Shown piece by piece: positions 18,880 through 28,227 of a stretch of 64,000 bases of DNA. Every line of letters begins with the position of its first letter. Within the stretch, counting starts at the first letter, position 1. The DNA comes from Nisaea denitrificans DSM 18348 (GTDB taxonomy: Bacteria; Pseudomonadota; Alphaproteobacteria; Thalassobaculales; Thalassobaculaceae): contig NZ_AUFM01000011.1 of assembly GCF_000426505.1 (NCBI RefSeq), positions 248,001-312,000 on the forward strand, in the 5' to 3' direction. A program made the position numbers and the translations under genes. Below the pieces are notes generated by a model. It was given only the letters and a program-made list of their open reading frames with translations, ran no database searches and had not been told where the DNA came from.

Positions 18880-19821
18880 ATGCTGAAATCCAAAACTGCA
18901 TTCGCCGTCGCCTTGGCGGCCGGAATCATGTCATCCGGCGCCGCGATGGCCGACAATCACTGCTCGACCGTGCGCTTCTCCGATGTCGGCTGGACCGATA
19001 TCACCGCGACGACTGCTGCGACCACGACGGTACTCGAAGCGATGGGCTACGAGACTGACGTAAAGGTACTTTCCGTTCCGGTGACCTATGCGTCACTGAA
19101 GAACAAGGACATCGATGTCTTCCTCGGCAACTGGATGCCGACCATGGAAGGCGATATTGCGAAGTACCGCGACGAGGGCTCTGTGGAGACTGTTGGCGTT
19201 AATCTTTATGGCGCGAAATACACCCTCGCCGTGCCGCAATATGCTTATGACGCTGGCCTGAAGAGCTTCGCCGACATTGCCAAGTTCAAGGACAAGCTGG
19301 ACGGTAAGATCTACGGTATCGAGCCGGGCAATGACGGCAACCGCCTGATCCTGGACATGATCGAGAAGGATGCCTTCGGCCTGAAAGGCTTCGACGTGGT
19401 CGAATCTTCCGAGCAGGGCATGCTGGCCCAGGTCGCTCGCGCGGTGAAAAAAGAGGAGCCGGTGGTGTTCCTGGGCTGGGAGCCGCACCCGATGAATGCC
19501 AATTTCGAGATGGCCTATCTCGCCGGTGGCGACGATTACTTCGGCCCGGATCTCGGCGGCGCGTCGGTCCTGACCAACATCCGTGCCGGCTATGGCAAGG
19601 AATGCCCGAATGTTGGACGGCTGCTCGACAACCTGATGTTCTCGCTCCGTATGGAGAACGAGATCATGGGCGCGATCCTGAACGATGGCGAAGAGCCGCA
19701 GGATGCCGCGAAAGCTTGGTTGAAGGCCAATGCCGGTATTCTCGACGCATGGCTTTCCGGCGTGACGACGGTGGACGGCAAGGCCGCGCTGCCGGCCGTG
19801 CGCAAGTCTCTCGGCCTTTAA
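18880..19821 (+). CDS. choX: Choline-binding periplasmic protein ChoX
   Basis: A 313-residue OpuAC/ProX-type binding protein. The signal peptide is residues 1-24, cleaved after GAAMA. The aromatic cage residues known from rhizobial ChoX appear as VGWTDI, LGNWMP and LGWEPHPMN. This supports choline, possibly also acetylcholine or betaine, as ligand. The start has GGGAG eight bases upstream. It is the first gene of choXWV, divergent from the bet genes. A strong hairpin follows it and may raise its level relative to the membrane subunits. Confidence 0.92.
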   Translation: MLKSKTAFAVALAAGIMSSGAAMADNHCSTVRFSDVGWTDITATTAATTTVLEAMGYETDVKVLSVPVTYASLKNKDIDVFLGNWMPTMEGDIAKYRDEGSVETVGVNLYGAKYTLAVPQYAYDAGLKSFADIAKFKDKLDGKIYGIEPGNDGNRLILDMIEKDAFGLKGFDVVESSEQGMLAQVARAVKKEEPVVFLGWEPHPMNANFEMAYLAGGDDYFGPDLGGASVLTNIRAGYGKECPNVGRLLDNLMFSLRMENEIMGAILNDGEEPQDAAKAWLKANAGILDAWLSGVTTVDGKAALPAVRKSLGL

Positions 19822-19836
19822 GGCTTAATCTTCCGA

Positions 19837-19862
19837 AAGAGGCGGCATTCGTGCCGCCTCTT
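19837..19862 (+). terminator. Hairpin between choX and choW (attenuator/partial terminator)
   Basis: An 11-bp perfect stem (AAGAGGCGGCA with TGCCGCCTCTT) closed by a TTCG tetraloop, followed by only a short, interrupted T-run. Placed right after the binding-protein gene, it would protect the choX transcript end and reduce read-through to choWV. This is a common arrangement in binding-protein operons. Confidence 0.75.
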
Positions 19863-19905
19863 CTTACATGCGTCATAGAGCGACGGCAGGGCGGGGGAGC
19901 TTTCC

Positions 19906-20748
19906 GTGGATTGGCTGACCGATAACAAACTTCCGGTCGGGAAGGCGGCGAGAGTCTTCGTCGACTGGCTGACCGATCATGGTGCCTGGTTCTTCGACGG
20001 ACTTGCCGCCGGTCTTGAATTCATGATCGACGGGATCCTCTGGGTGCTGCAGGCGCCGCACCCGTTGCTGGCCGTCGTCATCGTTGCCGGCATCGCTTAT
20101 GCGGTGCGCCGTACGGTCACCTTTCCGCTGCTCGTCGCTGTCGGCCTGCTGCTGATCATCAATCAGGGCTATTGGGAAGAAACCACGGAGACGGTGGCCT
20201 TGGTGCTTGCGTCTTCTGTTGTCTGTATGGGAGCCGGCGTGCCGCTTGGTATTGCTGCTGCCCGGCGCCCCTGGTTGTTCTCCGCCATGCGGCCCGTTCT
20301 CGACCTGATGCAGACCATCCCGACATTCGTTTATCTGATCCCGGCGCTGATCCTGTTCGGACTCGGCATGGTGCCGGGGCTGATCGCCACGGTGATCTTC
20401 GCCATCCCGGCACCGATCCGGCTGACCCATCTCGGCATTTCCTCAACGCCGAAAATGCTGATCGAGGCTGGGCAGGCCTTCGGGGCGACGCGCACGCAGT
20501 TGCTCTGGAAGGTGGAGCTGCCCTATGCCCTGCCGCAGATCATGGCGGGTTTGACGCAGACCATCATGCTGTCGCTCTCCATGGTCGTGATCGCGGCGCT
20601 GGTCGGGGCCGACGGGCTTGGCGTGCCGACATTGCGCGCCCTCAATCAGGTGAATATCGCCAAGGGTTTCGAGGTTGGCCTCGCCATTGTGGTGATCGCC
20701 ATCATTCTTGACCGGATGTTCCGCGGACGGGGGGAGGATGGCAAATGA
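19906..20748 (+). CDS. choW: Choline ABC transporter permease ChoW
   Basis: A 280-residue membrane subunit of the ProW/OpuAB family. The GTG start follows GGGGGAG. The N-terminus is amphipathic (WLTDNKLPVGK, then WLTDHGAWFFDGL), as usual in this group. At least six hydrophobic spans follow, and the coupling loop contains EAGQAFGATRTQLLWKVELP. It overlaps choV by ATGA. It forms the homodimeric channel of the choline importer. Confidence 0.92.
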   Translation: MDWLTDNKLPVGKAARVFVDWLTDHGAWFFDGLAAGLEFMIDGILWVLQAPHPLLAVVIVAGIAYAVRRTVTFPLLVAVGLLLIINQGYWEETTETVALVLASSVVCMGAGVPLGIAAARRPWLFSAMRPVLDLMQTIPTFVYLIPALILFGLGMVPGLIATVIFAIPAPIRLTHLGISSTPKMLIEAGQAFGATRTQLLWKVELPYALPQIMAGLTQTIMLSLSMVVIAALVGADGLGVPTLRALNQVNIAKGFEVGLAIVVIAIILDRMFRGRGEDGK

Positions 20749-21821
20749 CCACGCCCGCAGTACGTTTCGACAAGGTCAATATCGTCTTTGGCAAGCGGCC
20801 CGAGGAGGCGCTGCCTCTGATGGACCGGGGCATGGACCGTGCCGAGATCGAGACAGAGACCGGCCAGATCCTCGGTGTGCATGATTGCAGCCTGACGGTC
20901 GATCCGGGCGAGATCGTCGTCATCATGGGGCTGTCCGGCTCCGGCAAATCGACCCTGCTGCGGGCTGTCAATGGGCTCAACCCCGTGGTGCGCGGTGCCG
21001 TTTGGGTGAATGACGGTGAGCAGGAAATCGACGCGGCCAGTGCGGACGAGGCAACCTTGCGCCGGCTCCGCACAGAGCACGTCACTATGGTGTTCCAGAA
21101 TTTCGCCCTGCTGCCCTGGCGCACGGTGGCGGAGAACGTTGGACTTGGGTTGGAGCTGTCCGGTGTCGGCAAGACGGAACGCGCCGAGCGTGTGGCAAAG
21201 CAGCTTGCCCTGGTCGGTCTCACCGAGTGGGCGGACCGCAAGGTGCATGAGCTTTCAGGCGGCATGCAGCAGCGTGTCGGCCTCGCCCGGGCCTTCGCGA
21301 CCGAGGCGCCGGTGCTTCTGATGGACGAGCCGTTTTCCGCGCTCGATCCATTGATCCGGGCAAAGCTGCAGGACGAGTTGCTGGAACTGCAATCACAACT
21401 CCAGCGCACCATCATCTTCGTCAGCCACGATCTGGACGAGGCCCTGAAGCTCGGATCGAAGGTCGCGATCATGGAGGGCGGGCGCATTGTCCAGTGCGGA
21501 ACGCCGCATGAGATCGTGATGAACCCGGCGAACGCCTATGTGGCCGAATTCGTCTCTCACATGAATCCGCTGAACGTGTTGCGTGCGGATTCAGTGATGG
21601 TGCCGGTTCCGGACGGCACAACATTGCCCGAGGGCGCAGTGGATATCGGTTCTGGCGTGCTTGCGAGTGGCACCGTGCCGGTTGCAGCGCCGGACACGCC
21701 AATGGCGGACCTGTTGCGCTGCCGGCTGCAAACCGGAGAAACCATCATCGTCGTGGCTGAGGGAAAACCTGTCGGCAGGATCGGGGACGCCGAAATCTAT
21801 TCCTCTCTCCTCAAGGAATAG
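20745..21821 (+). CDS. choV: Choline ABC transporter ATP-binding protein ChoV
   Basis: A 358-residue ATPase of the ProV/OpuAA family. Walker A is GLSGSGKSTLL, the signature is LSGGMQQRVGLARA, Walker B is VLLMDEPFSALDP, and the switch is FVSHDLDEALKLG. The N-terminal FGKRPEEALPLMDRG segment is typical of ProV/ChoV. The C-terminal region after residue 240 is short and holds at most one degenerate CBS-like repeat, so osmotic sensing of the OpuA kind is unlikely. Translation is coupled to choW. Confidence 0.93.
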   Translation: MTTPAVRFDKVNIVFGKRPEEALPLMDRGMDRAEIETETGQILGVHDCSLTVDPGEIVVIMGLSGSGKSTLLRAVNGLNPVVRGAVWVNDGEQEIDAASADEATLRRLRTEHVTMVFQNFALLPWRTVAENVGLGLELSGVGKTERAERVAKQLALVGLTEWADRKVHELSGGMQQRVGLARAFATEAPVLLMDEPFSALDPLIRAKLQDELLELQSQLQRTIIFVSHDLDEALKLGSKVAIMEGGRIVQCGTPHEIVMNPANAYVAEFVSHMNPLNVLRADSVMVPVPDGTTLPEGAVDIGSGVLASGTVPVAAPDTPMADLLRCRLQTGETIIVVAEGKPVGRIGDAEIYSSLLKE

Positions 21822-21864
21822 GGTACGACTCACAAAACATGAACTAAAGTGCAGGAGGAAGCGC

Positions 21865-23100
21865 GTGTCGGATAAGGGCATCGTGATTGTCGGGGCCAGC
21901 CACGGCGGCGTTCAGTTGGCAGCCAGCCTGAGGGAAAAGGGCTATGATGGCCCTTTGACCATGCTCACCTCCGAGCCGGATCTTCCTTATCAGAAGCCGC
22001 CGCTCTCCAAGGGTTACATCAAGGAGCCCGATCCAAAGCCGACGCCGCTGCGGCCGGAGAAGTTCTATACCGACCGCTCTATCGATCTGCGCCTTGGGAC
22101 GACGGCGACCGCGCTTGACCTGAGTGGTGGCGAAGTCCGGCTGGCGGACGGCTCCGCCATTGCCTGTTCCAAGATTGCACTGGCGGTGGGCTCCCGGCCC
22201 CGGAGAATCCCGGTGCCGAACATCGATGCGCCGGGCGTGCTGGAACTCCGGACCTATCAGGACAGCCAAGCGATCAAGGCCGGGTTCAATGCGGCCGAGT
22301 CCGTACTGGTTATTGGCGGCGGTTTCATCGGTCTTGAAATCGCGGCAACGGCGGCTGTCCTCGGCAAGCGGGTGACCGTGCTGGAAGCCGAAGAACGGCT
22401 GATGGCCCGTGCGGTTTCGCCTGCGGTCTCCGCCTATTTCTTCGGCTACCTGACTGCTCTTGGTGCTGATATCCGTCTGAACGCTCGGGTTTCAGGCATT
22501 CGGCTGTCCGGCAATGGGACCGCGGCTGGTGCCGATCTTGCGGACGGCATTGCCATTGACGCCGATTGCGTGATTTCCGGAACCGGCGTGCTGCCTTGCA
22601 CCGAGCTTGCCGAAGCGGCGGGTCTTGCCATCGAGAACGGCATTGCCGTCGGGCCAACCATGCTTTCCTCAGTGCTGGAAGTCGCGTCCATCGGAGACTG
22701 CGCCAGCTATGTGCATTGGCAGGTCGGGCGCCGGGTCCGCCTCGAATCCGTGCAGAACGCGGTCGATCAAGCGAAGACGGCGGCAGCGGCTTTGCTGGGT
22801 GAAGCGGAACCTTATCATGAGGTGCCGTGGTTCTGGTCCGATCAAGCCGAGGCGAAGTTGCAGATTGCGGGGCTTTCGGACGGGACCGAGACGGCAGTGC
22901 TGCGCGGCGATCCGGAAAGCGGCTCTTTTTCCGCCTTCCTGTTTGCCGACGGCAAGCTGCGGTGTGTCGAGTCGGTCAACAAGGCTGGCGATCACGCACT
23001 CGGACGTCGGCTCCTGGCGCTGGATGCGGGCCTGACGCCGGAGCAGGCGGCAGACCCGGATTTTGACCTGCGCGGGTTGATGAAGCGCGCTCGTTCCTGA
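21865..23100 (+). CDS. FAD-dependent ferredoxin reductase-like protein (BphA4/RhlD type)
   Basis: A 411-residue NAD(P)H:ferredoxin or rubredoxin reductase-like flavoprotein. The FAD motif is IVIVGASHGGVQLAASLR, the NAD motif is VIGGGFIGLEIAATAAVLGK, and the second FAD contact is ASIGDCASYVHW. The C-terminal reductase domain starts near EVPWFWSDQAEAKLQIAGL, a signature of this subfamily. GTG at 21865 follows AGGAGG and removes a long overlap with choV. Its redox partner (Rieske oxygenase, P450 or ferredoxin) is not in the window. It is 43 bp from choV, so co-expression with choline uptake is possible. Confidence 0.87.
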   Translation: MSDKGIVIVGASHGGVQLAASLREKGYDGPLTMLTSEPDLPYQKPPLSKGYIKEPDPKPTPLRPEKFYTDRSIDLRLGTTATALDLSGGEVRLADGSAIACSKIALAVGSRPRRIPVPNIDAPGVLELRTYQDSQAIKAGFNAAESVLVIGGGFIGLEIAATAAVLGKRVTVLEAEERLMARAVSPAVSAYFFGYLTALGADIRLNARVSGIRLSGNGTAAGADLADGIAIDADCVISGTGVLPCTELAEAAGLAIENGIAVGPTMLSSVLEVASIGDCASYVHWQVGRRVRLESVQNAVDQAKTAAAALLGEAEPYHEVPWFWSDQAEAKLQIAGLSDGTETAVLRGDPESGSFSAFLFADGKLRCVESVNKAGDHALGRRLLALDAGLTPEQAADPDFDLRGLMKRARS

Positions 23101-23226
23101 CGCTCCGGCTCGTTCCTGGGGGCAAACCGACCCTTAACGCGCTTTTCCCGCGGCGCGAAACCACGCAGCCCTTGGCAATAGTGGGCCTCCGGAAAGCAAT
23201 TTAGGTATTCCATGGCATAAAGTGTG

Positions 23227-23236
23227 TGGTATACCA
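23227..23236. promoter_or_regulatory. Candidate GntR operator TGGTATACCA
   Basis: TGGTATACCA is a perfect 10-bp palindrome of the TNGTNNNACNA class recognised by many FadR-subfamily GntR proteins (family knowledge). It lies 76 bp before the chosen start of the GntR gene, a suitable place for autoregulation and control of the downstream operon. Confidence 0.6.
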
Positions 23237-23312
23237 GAACCCACGCACCCTGTTTCGGGGTTATTCTCTATTGGTCGAACGGCAGGGAAATCTGCATGCC
23301 GGGGAAATCTGC

Positions 23313-23999
23313 ATGAATGAGTCTTCAGCGTTGATGGTGACGCCGATTGCGGCCGAGGTCAGTCTCAAGGACAAGACCTACGCGGCCCTGAAAGACGGCA
23401 TCGTCTCGATGAACATCTACGATCCGGACGCCAATCTGCGGCTCGACGAGCGGCAATTGTCGGAGCAGCTCGGGATCAGCAGGACGCCTCTGCGTGAAGC
23501 ATTGGCTCGGTTGGCGCAGGAAGGGCTGGTCGATATCCAGCCCCGGCGCGGTGTGTTCATCGTGCGCAAGACCAAGGCCGAGATCATCGAGATGATCAAG
23601 GTTTGGGCCGCGCTCGAAGGCATGGCGGCACGGCAGGCTGCCGAGATGGCTTCCGATGCGGAAATCCAGCAGTTGCGCCGTATCTTCCAGGAAACCGAAA
23701 AAGGCCGGCTGGAAATCGACGAGTATTCGAGCCGCAATATCGAATTCCATCAGGCAATCCTGAAGCTCGGCCATTCGCCGCTGATTCTGGATATGACAGA
23801 CAAGATCTTCCTGCATGTCCGCGCCATCCGCGTCCGGACCATAGGGGAGCAGGACCGGATTGCCCGGTCGATGCAGGACCACATGCATATCGTCGAGGCA
23901 ATCGAGGCCCGTGACGGGGAGTTGGCGGAGCGTCTGGTCAAGGACCATGCGCTCGCGCTCGCCAAGCATGTCGCTAACAACGTGAACTATCTCGGATAA
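23313..23999 (+). CDS. GntR-family regulator, FadR/FCD subgroup
   Basis: A 228-residue regulator. The winged HTH at about residues 15-85 contains LSEQLGISRTPLREALARLAQEGLVDIQPRRG in its normal form. The all-helical FCD ligand domain follows, with metal-ligand-like His residues in NIEFHQAILKLGHSP and RSMQDHMHIVEAIEARD. The ATG at 23313 is preferred; the frame is open 29 codons upstream but that part is poorly conserved-looking. It precedes the TPP-enzyme/CoA-transferase genes and most likely responds to an organic acid intermediate of that pathway. Confidence 0.92.
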   Translation: MNESSALMVTPIAAEVSLKDKTYAALKDGIVSMNIYDPDANLRLDERQLSEQLGISRTPLREALARLAQEGLVDIQPRRGVFIVRKTKAEIIEMIKVWAALEGMAARQAAEMASDAEIQQLRRIFQETEKGRLEIDEYSSRNIEFHQAILKLGHSPLILDMTDKIFLHVRAIRVRTIGEQDRIARSMQDHMHIVEAIEARDGELAERLVKDHALALAKHVANNVNYLG

Positions 24000-24012
24000 C
24001 CAAAGATCAAGC

Positions 24013-24037
24013 GGCGGTGCGCGTTTAAACGACCGCC
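24013..24037. promoter_or_regulatory. Nested dyad in leader of the TPP-enzyme gene
   Basis: GGCGGT and ACCGCC flank an internal perfect palindrome CGTTTAAACG. The structure sits between the GntR gene and the TPP-enzyme gene, just before the GGGAG ribosome site. It could be a second operator or an RNA hairpin. It has no T-run, so it is not a terminator. Confidence 0.35.
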
Positions 24038-24057
24038 AATAAAAAGGGAGCCTGACT

Positions 24058-25782
24058 ATGAGCGATACCGCTACCGATACCCTGAAGGAAAAAGACCGCT
24101 CCGGCGAAGTCGTATCCGGTGGCCATTTGGTCGCGAAAGCCCTGAAGAACGAGGGCGTGGACACCATTTTCACGCTCTGCGGCGGGCACATCATCGATAT
24201 CTATGACGGCTGCGTCGATGAAGGAATCCGTATTGTCGACTTCCGGCACGAGCAGGTCGCGGCTCATGCCGCCGACGGTTACGCCCGTCAGACTGGCAAG
24301 CTCGGCTGCCTCGTCACCACGGCCGGTCCCGGTTGCACCAATGCAATGACAGGTGTGGCCACGGCATTCCGCTCCGAAAGCCCGATGCTGCATATTGGTG
24401 GGCAAGGCGCGCTGACCCAGCACAAGATGGGCTCGTTGCAGGATCTTCCCCATGTCGACATCATGGCGCCGATCACCAAGTTCTCCGCCGGTGTCCGCTC
24501 CACGGAACGGGCGGGCGATATGGTCTCGATGGCGGCTCGTGAATGTTTCGCCGGTGCCTATGGCCCCTCATATCTTGAAATCCCGCGCGACGTGCTTGAC
24601 CGCGAAGTGCCGCTGTCGAGCGCTGTTATCCCGGAGCCGGGCAAGTACCGCGCCTCGGTCAAGTCCATTGGCGACCCGGCTGATATCGAGCGTCTGGCCG
24701 ACCTGATCGTCAAGGCGGAGCGGCCGGCCATTCTCGTCGGCTCCCAGGTCTGGATGAGCCGCGGCCATCAGGCGGCGATCGATCTGGTCAAGGACCTGAA
24801 CATCGCTTGCTACATGAATGGTGGCGCCCGCGGCATGCTCCCGCAGACGGACAGCCATTATTACAACCGGACCCGTCGTCTCGCCTTCCAGAAGGCGGAC
24901 CTGTTGCTGATCGTCGGCACGCCGTTCGATTTCCGCATGGGTTACGGCAAGCGGATCCGTGAAGATCTGACGCTGGTGCAGATCGATCAGTCTTACAGCA
25001 CTGTCGGCAAGAACCGGGACGTGGATCTCGGTATCGCCGGCGATCCGGGCGCGATCCTCAGCGCCGTGCATGCGGCCATCAAGGGCCGGGTCGACAATGG
25101 CTCCAAGGGCCGTGACAGCTGGCTGAAGGAACTGCGCGCGGCGGAAGAAGCGGCGACCGAAAAGCTGATGCCGCTGTTCCTGTCCGACCAGTCTCCGATC
25201 CATCCCTACCGGGTGGCGTGGGAGCTGAACGAGTTCCTGACCGAAAAAACGGTTTATATCGGTGACGGTGGCGACGTGGTGACGATCTCCGCGCAGGCCG
25301 TGGCACCGAAAGGACCGGGTAACTGGATGGATCCGGGTGCGCTTGGCTCACTCGGTGTCGGTACCGGCTTCGCCATCGCGGCGGGCCTGGCCAATCCGGA
25401 GAAGGAAATCCTCTGCTATTACGGCGACGGCTCCTTCGGCATGACCGCCTTCGACATGGAGACTGCGAACCGGTTCGGTGTGCCCTATATCGCAGTCATC
25501 GGTAACAACTCCTCGATGAACCAGATCCGCTACGGCCAGATCGCGAAATACGGCGATCAGCGTGGCAATGTCGGCAACAAGCTCGGTGATGTGCCGTTCT
25601 CCAAGTTTGCCGAAATGCTGGGTGGTCACGGCGAAGAGGTGCATGAGGCGAACCAGATCCAGCCGGCTCTGCTGCGCGCCCGCGAAGCGGTGAAAACCAG
25701 CGGCAAGTCCGCAGTCGTCAACATCTGGGTCGATCCGAACGAGTACGCGCCGGGTACCAAAAACCAGACCATGTACAAATAA
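24058..25782 (+). CDS. TPP-dependent lyase/decarboxylase (2-hydroxyacyl-CoA lyase/oxalyl-CoA decarboxylase/acetolactate synthase-like)
   Basis: A 574-residue thiamine diphosphate enzyme with the usual Pyr, central and PP domains. The cofactor-activating Glu is in [16 protein letters not shown] (about residues 61-76). The TPP/Mg motif is GDGSFGM, followed about 25 residues on by [23 protein letters not shown] in the PP domain resembles 2-hydroxyacyl-CoA lyases and oxalyl-CoA decarboxylases. No regulatory ilvN-like gene is near, which argues against housekeeping acetolactate synthase. The next gene is a class III CoA-transferase, the partner seen with oxalyl- and 2-hydroxyacyl-CoA cleavage. The family is certain; the substrate is not. 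Confidence 0.8.
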   Translation: MSDTATDTLKEKDRSGEVVSGGHLVAKALKNEGVDTIFTLCGGHIIDIYDGCVDEGIRIVDFRHEQVAAHAADGYARQTGKLGCLVTTAGPGCTNAMTGVATAFRSESPMLHIGGQGALTQHKMGSLQDLPHVDIMAPITKFSAGVRSTERAGDMVSMAARECFAGAYGPSYLEIPRDVLDREVPLSSAVIPEPGKYRASVKSIGDPADIERLADLIVKAERPAILVGSQVWMSRGHQAAIDLVKDLNIACYMNGGARGMLPQTDSHYYNRTRRLAFQKADLLLIVGTPFDFRMGYGKRIREDLTLVQIDQSYSTVGKNRDVDLGIAGDPGAILSAVHAAIKGRVDNGSKGRDSWLKELRAAEEAATEKLMPLFLSDQSPIHPYRVAWELNEFLTEKTVYIGDGGDVVTISAQAVAPKGPGNWMDPGALGSLGVGTGFAIAAGLANPEKEILCYYGDGSFGMTAFDMETANRFGVPYIAVIGNNSSMNQIRYGQIAKYGDQRGNVGNKLGDVPFSKFAEMLGGHGEEVHEANQIQPALLRAREAVKTSGKSAVVNIWVDPNEYAPGTKNQTMYK

Positions 25783-25786
25783 GCGG

Positions 25787-25819
25787 AAGGGCGTGCCGGG
25801 TCTCCGGCGCGCCCTTTTT
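25787..25819 (+). terminator. Intrinsic terminator after the TPP-enzyme gene
   Basis: A 13-bp stem (AAGGGCGTGCCGG pairing with CCGGCGCGCCCTT, with one U-G wobble), a GTCT loop and a run of five T residues. It begins four bases after the stop codon and ends 33 bp before the CoA-transferase gene in the same direction. It should reduce but may not abolish read-through. Confidence 0.85.
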
Positions 25820-25852
25820 CCGTTAAATCCGGTAAGAGGGAAGAGAAAGACA

Positions 25853-27094
25853 ATGAGCGAAGCGTTGAAAGGTGTCCGTATTCTGGACATGACGCATGTG
25901 CAGTCGGGCCCGACTTGCACCCAGTTGCTGGCATGGTTCGGTGCCGATGTGATCAAGGTCGAGCGCCCGGGTGTCGGTGACATCACCCGTGGCCAGCTCC
26001 GCGACCTGCCGGATGCCGACAGCCTGTATTTTACCATGCTGAACAGCAACAAGCGCAGCGTCACGCTCAACACCAAGACTGACAAGGGTAAGGAAATCCT
26101 GACCCGCCTCATCGAAGAATGCGATGTAATGGTGGAGAACTTTGCGCCCGGCGCGCTCGACCGTATGGGCTTCACCTGGGAGCGCATCCAGGAGATCAAC
26201 CCGCGCATCGTCTATGCCAGCATCAAAGGCTTTGGCCCGGGCGCGTTCGAAGACTGCAAGGTCTACGAGAATGTTGCCCAGTGTACTGGCGGCTCCGCTT
26301 CCACCACCGGTTTCGAGGATGGTCCGCCGACAGTTACCGGCTCCCAGATCGGTGACAGCGGCACCGGCCTGCATCTGGCGCTGGGTATCGTGACCGCGCT
26401 CTATCATCGGACCAATTCCGGCAAGGGCCAGCGGGTCGAATGCGCGATGCAGGACGGCGTGCTCAATCTCTGCCGCGTCAAGCTGCGCGACCAGCAGCGT
26501 CTGGAACACGGTCCGCTGAAGGAATATCCGCAATATCCGAATGGCGAGTTTGGCGAGGCCGTGCCGCGGGCCGGTAACGCGTCGGGCGGCGGCCAGCCGG
26601 GCTGGGCCGTGCAGACCAAGGGCGGCGGTCCGAACGATTATATCTACGTCATCATCCAGCCTCCGGGCTGGGCGCCGCTGATGAAGACCATCGGCCGTGA
26701 GGAGCTGATCGAGGACCCGGAATGGGCTACGCCGGAAGTCCGTCTGCCGAAGCTCGACAAGTGCTTCGCAATGATCGAGGAATGGACCAAGACCAAGAAC
26801 AAGTTCGAGGTCATGGAAACGCTGAACGCGCTCAATGTGCCGTGCGGCCCGATCCTCTCCATGAAGGAGTTGGCCGAAGATCAGTCGCTGCGTGCGACCG
26901 GTACGGTGGTCGAAGTGCCGCACCCCCATCGCGGCACCTACCTTACCGTCGGCAATCCGATTAAGCTTTCCGCATCGCCGGCAAAGGTGGAACGTTCGCC
27001 GCTCTTGGGCGAGCATACCGACGAAATTCTGACGGCGGTGCTCGGCATGTCGTCCGAAGACGTGGCAGCAGCCAAGGCAGAAGGTGCCGTCTAG
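25853..27094 (+). CDS. CaiB/BaiF class III CoA-transferase (formyl-CoA:oxalate-type)
   Basis: A 413-residue transferase that moves CoA between acids. The opening [31 protein letters not shown] is the family signature. The catalytic Asp is D168 in QIGDSGTG, at the position used in Frc. A glycine-rich loop ([18 protein letters not shown], about residues 240-257) matches the mobile loop of formyl-CoA transferase. The start at 25853 follows GAGGGAAGAG. It probably makes the CoA thioester that the preceding lyase cleaves, recycling CoA from formyl-CoA or another product. Oxalate is one candidate; a 2-hydroxy acid is another. Confidence 0.87.
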   Translation: MSEALKGVRILDMTHVQSGPTCTQLLAWFGADVIKVERPGVGDITRGQLRDLPDADSLYFTMLNSNKRSVTLNTKTDKGKEILTRLIEECDVMVENFAPGALDRMGFTWERIQEINPRIVYASIKGFGPGAFEDCKVYENVAQCTGGSASTTGFEDGPPTVTGSQIGDSGTGLHLALGIVTALYHRTNSGKGQRVECAMQDGVLNLCRVKLRDQQRLEHGPLKEYPQYPNGEFGEAVPRAGNASGGGQPGWAVQTKGGGPNDYIYVIIQPPGWAPLMKTIGREELIEDPEWATPEVRLPKLDKCFAMIEEWTKTKNKFEVMETLNALNVPCGPILSMKELAEDQSLRATGTVVEVPHPHRGTYLTVGNPIKLSASPAKVERSPLLGEHTDEILTAVLGMSSEDVAAAKAEGAV

Positions 27095-27121
27095 GCCGAT
27101 CCGGCCGCAACGATATCGGGG

Positions 27122-27154
27122 ACGGCGCCGGCTTGTTGAAGCCGGCGCCGTTTT
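27122..27154 (+). terminator. Intrinsic terminator after the CoA-transferase gene
   Basis: A perfect 13-bp stem, ACGGCGCCGGCTT with AAGCCGGCGCCGT, around a GTTG loop, followed by a short T-run. It lies 27 bp after the stop codon, and the next gene starts 30 bp on in the same direction. Confidence 0.85.
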
Positions 27155-27184
27155 CATAAGAAAGACAGGAATGAGGGTAGGGGC

Positions 27185-28210
27185 ATGAAGGTTTGTATTT
27201 ACGGCGCAGGCGCGATCGGGGGTTATCTCGGGGCGGAACTCGCCCAGGTGGATGGCGTCGAGGTTTCGCTGATCGCGCGTGGCGCGCATCTGGCGGCGAT
27301 CAAGGAGAACGGCCTTAAACTCCTGATCGGTGAGGAGGAGCGCGTCGCAAAAGTCACTGCGACGGACAATCCGGCGGAGCTCGGCCCGCAGGATTACGTG
27401 ATCGTCGCGCTGAAGACGCATCAGGCCTGGGACGTGGCCGACCAGATGGTTCCGCTGCTCGGCCCTGACACCGCTGTTGTGACCTGCCAGAATGGTGTGC
27501 CGTGGTGGTACTTCTTTGGCGTCAACAGTGCCTATCAGAACCTGCGGCTGAATTCTGTCGATCCGGATGACCGGCAATGGGATTTGATTGGCCCGCAGCG
27601 CGCAATCGGTTGCGTCGTCTACCCGGCAACCGAGATTGCAGCTCCCGGCGTCGTCAAGCACACCTATGGCAACAAGTTTGCTCTCGGCGAGCCGGACGGC
27701 AGCATGTCCGAACGCGCAACACGCCTCAGCCAGGCGTTGCAAGAGGCGGGCTTCAAGGCTCCTGTTCTGCCAAATATCCGGGACGAGATCTGGCTGAAGC
27801 TCTGGGGCAATCTCTGCTTCAATCCGATCAGCGCGCTGACCCGTGCGACGCTCGACGTGGTGGCAACCGATCCCGGTACCCGCGCTCTGTCGCGGGCAAT
27901 GATGGAAGAGGCACAGCGTATCGGTGCTCGTCTCGGCGTGCATTTCCGGGTCGACGTCGAACGCCGGATCAATGGAGCGGCCAAAGTCGGCGCGCACCGC
28001 ACCTCGATGCTGCAGGATCTTGAAAAAGGCCGGCAGCTTGAAGTGGACGCACTGCTGACGGCGGTACAGGAAATGGGACGGCTGGTTGATTTGCAGACGC
28101 CGCATATCGACTCCGTGCTGGCTCTGATACAACAGCTGGGGCGGACGCAAGGTCTCTATCCGGTTTTCCCGGAAGATTCCGGCAGCCCAGAATCGCTTGT
28201 TGTTGATTGA
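27185..28210 (+). CDS. Ketopantoate reductase-like protein (ApbA/PanE family)
   Basis: A 341-residue NADP-dependent 2-ketoacid reductase-like protein. The N-terminal Rossmann motif is YGAGAIGGYLGAELA. The catalytic Lys region appears as EIWLKLWGNLCFNPISALT, and the C-terminal EVDALLTAVQEMGRLVD is conserved in the family. Being in a catabolic operon rather than with panB/panC, it may interconvert a 2-keto and a 2-hydroxy acid for the CoA-transferase/lyase pair rather than make pantoate. The GGTAGGGGC site precedes the ATG. Confidence 0.85.
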   Translation: MKVCIYGAGAIGGYLGAELAQVDGVEVSLIARGAHLAAIKENGLKLLIGEEERVAKVTATDNPAELGPQDYVIVALKTHQAWDVADQMVPLLGPDTAVVTCQNGVPWWYFFGVNSAYQNLRLNSVDPDDRQWDLIGPQRAIGCVVYPATEIAAPGVVKHTYGNKFALGEPDGSMSERATRLSQALQEAGFKAPVLPNIRDEIWLKLWGNLCFNPISALTRATLDVVATDPGTRALSRAMMEEAQRIGARLGVHFRVDVERRINGAAKVGAHRTSMLQDLEKGRQLEVDALLTAVQEMGRLVDLQTPHIDSVLALIQQLGRTQGLYPVFPEDSGSPESLVVD

Positions 28211-28227
28211 ACCGGAGTAATTTTCTG

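Noticed and set aside
25823-28150. Very long open frame on the minus strand (775 codons)
   Set aside because: It lies opposite the CoA-transferase and PanE-like genes, which have clear motifs and starts. It is a by-product of GC-rich codon bias, with no recognisable protein.
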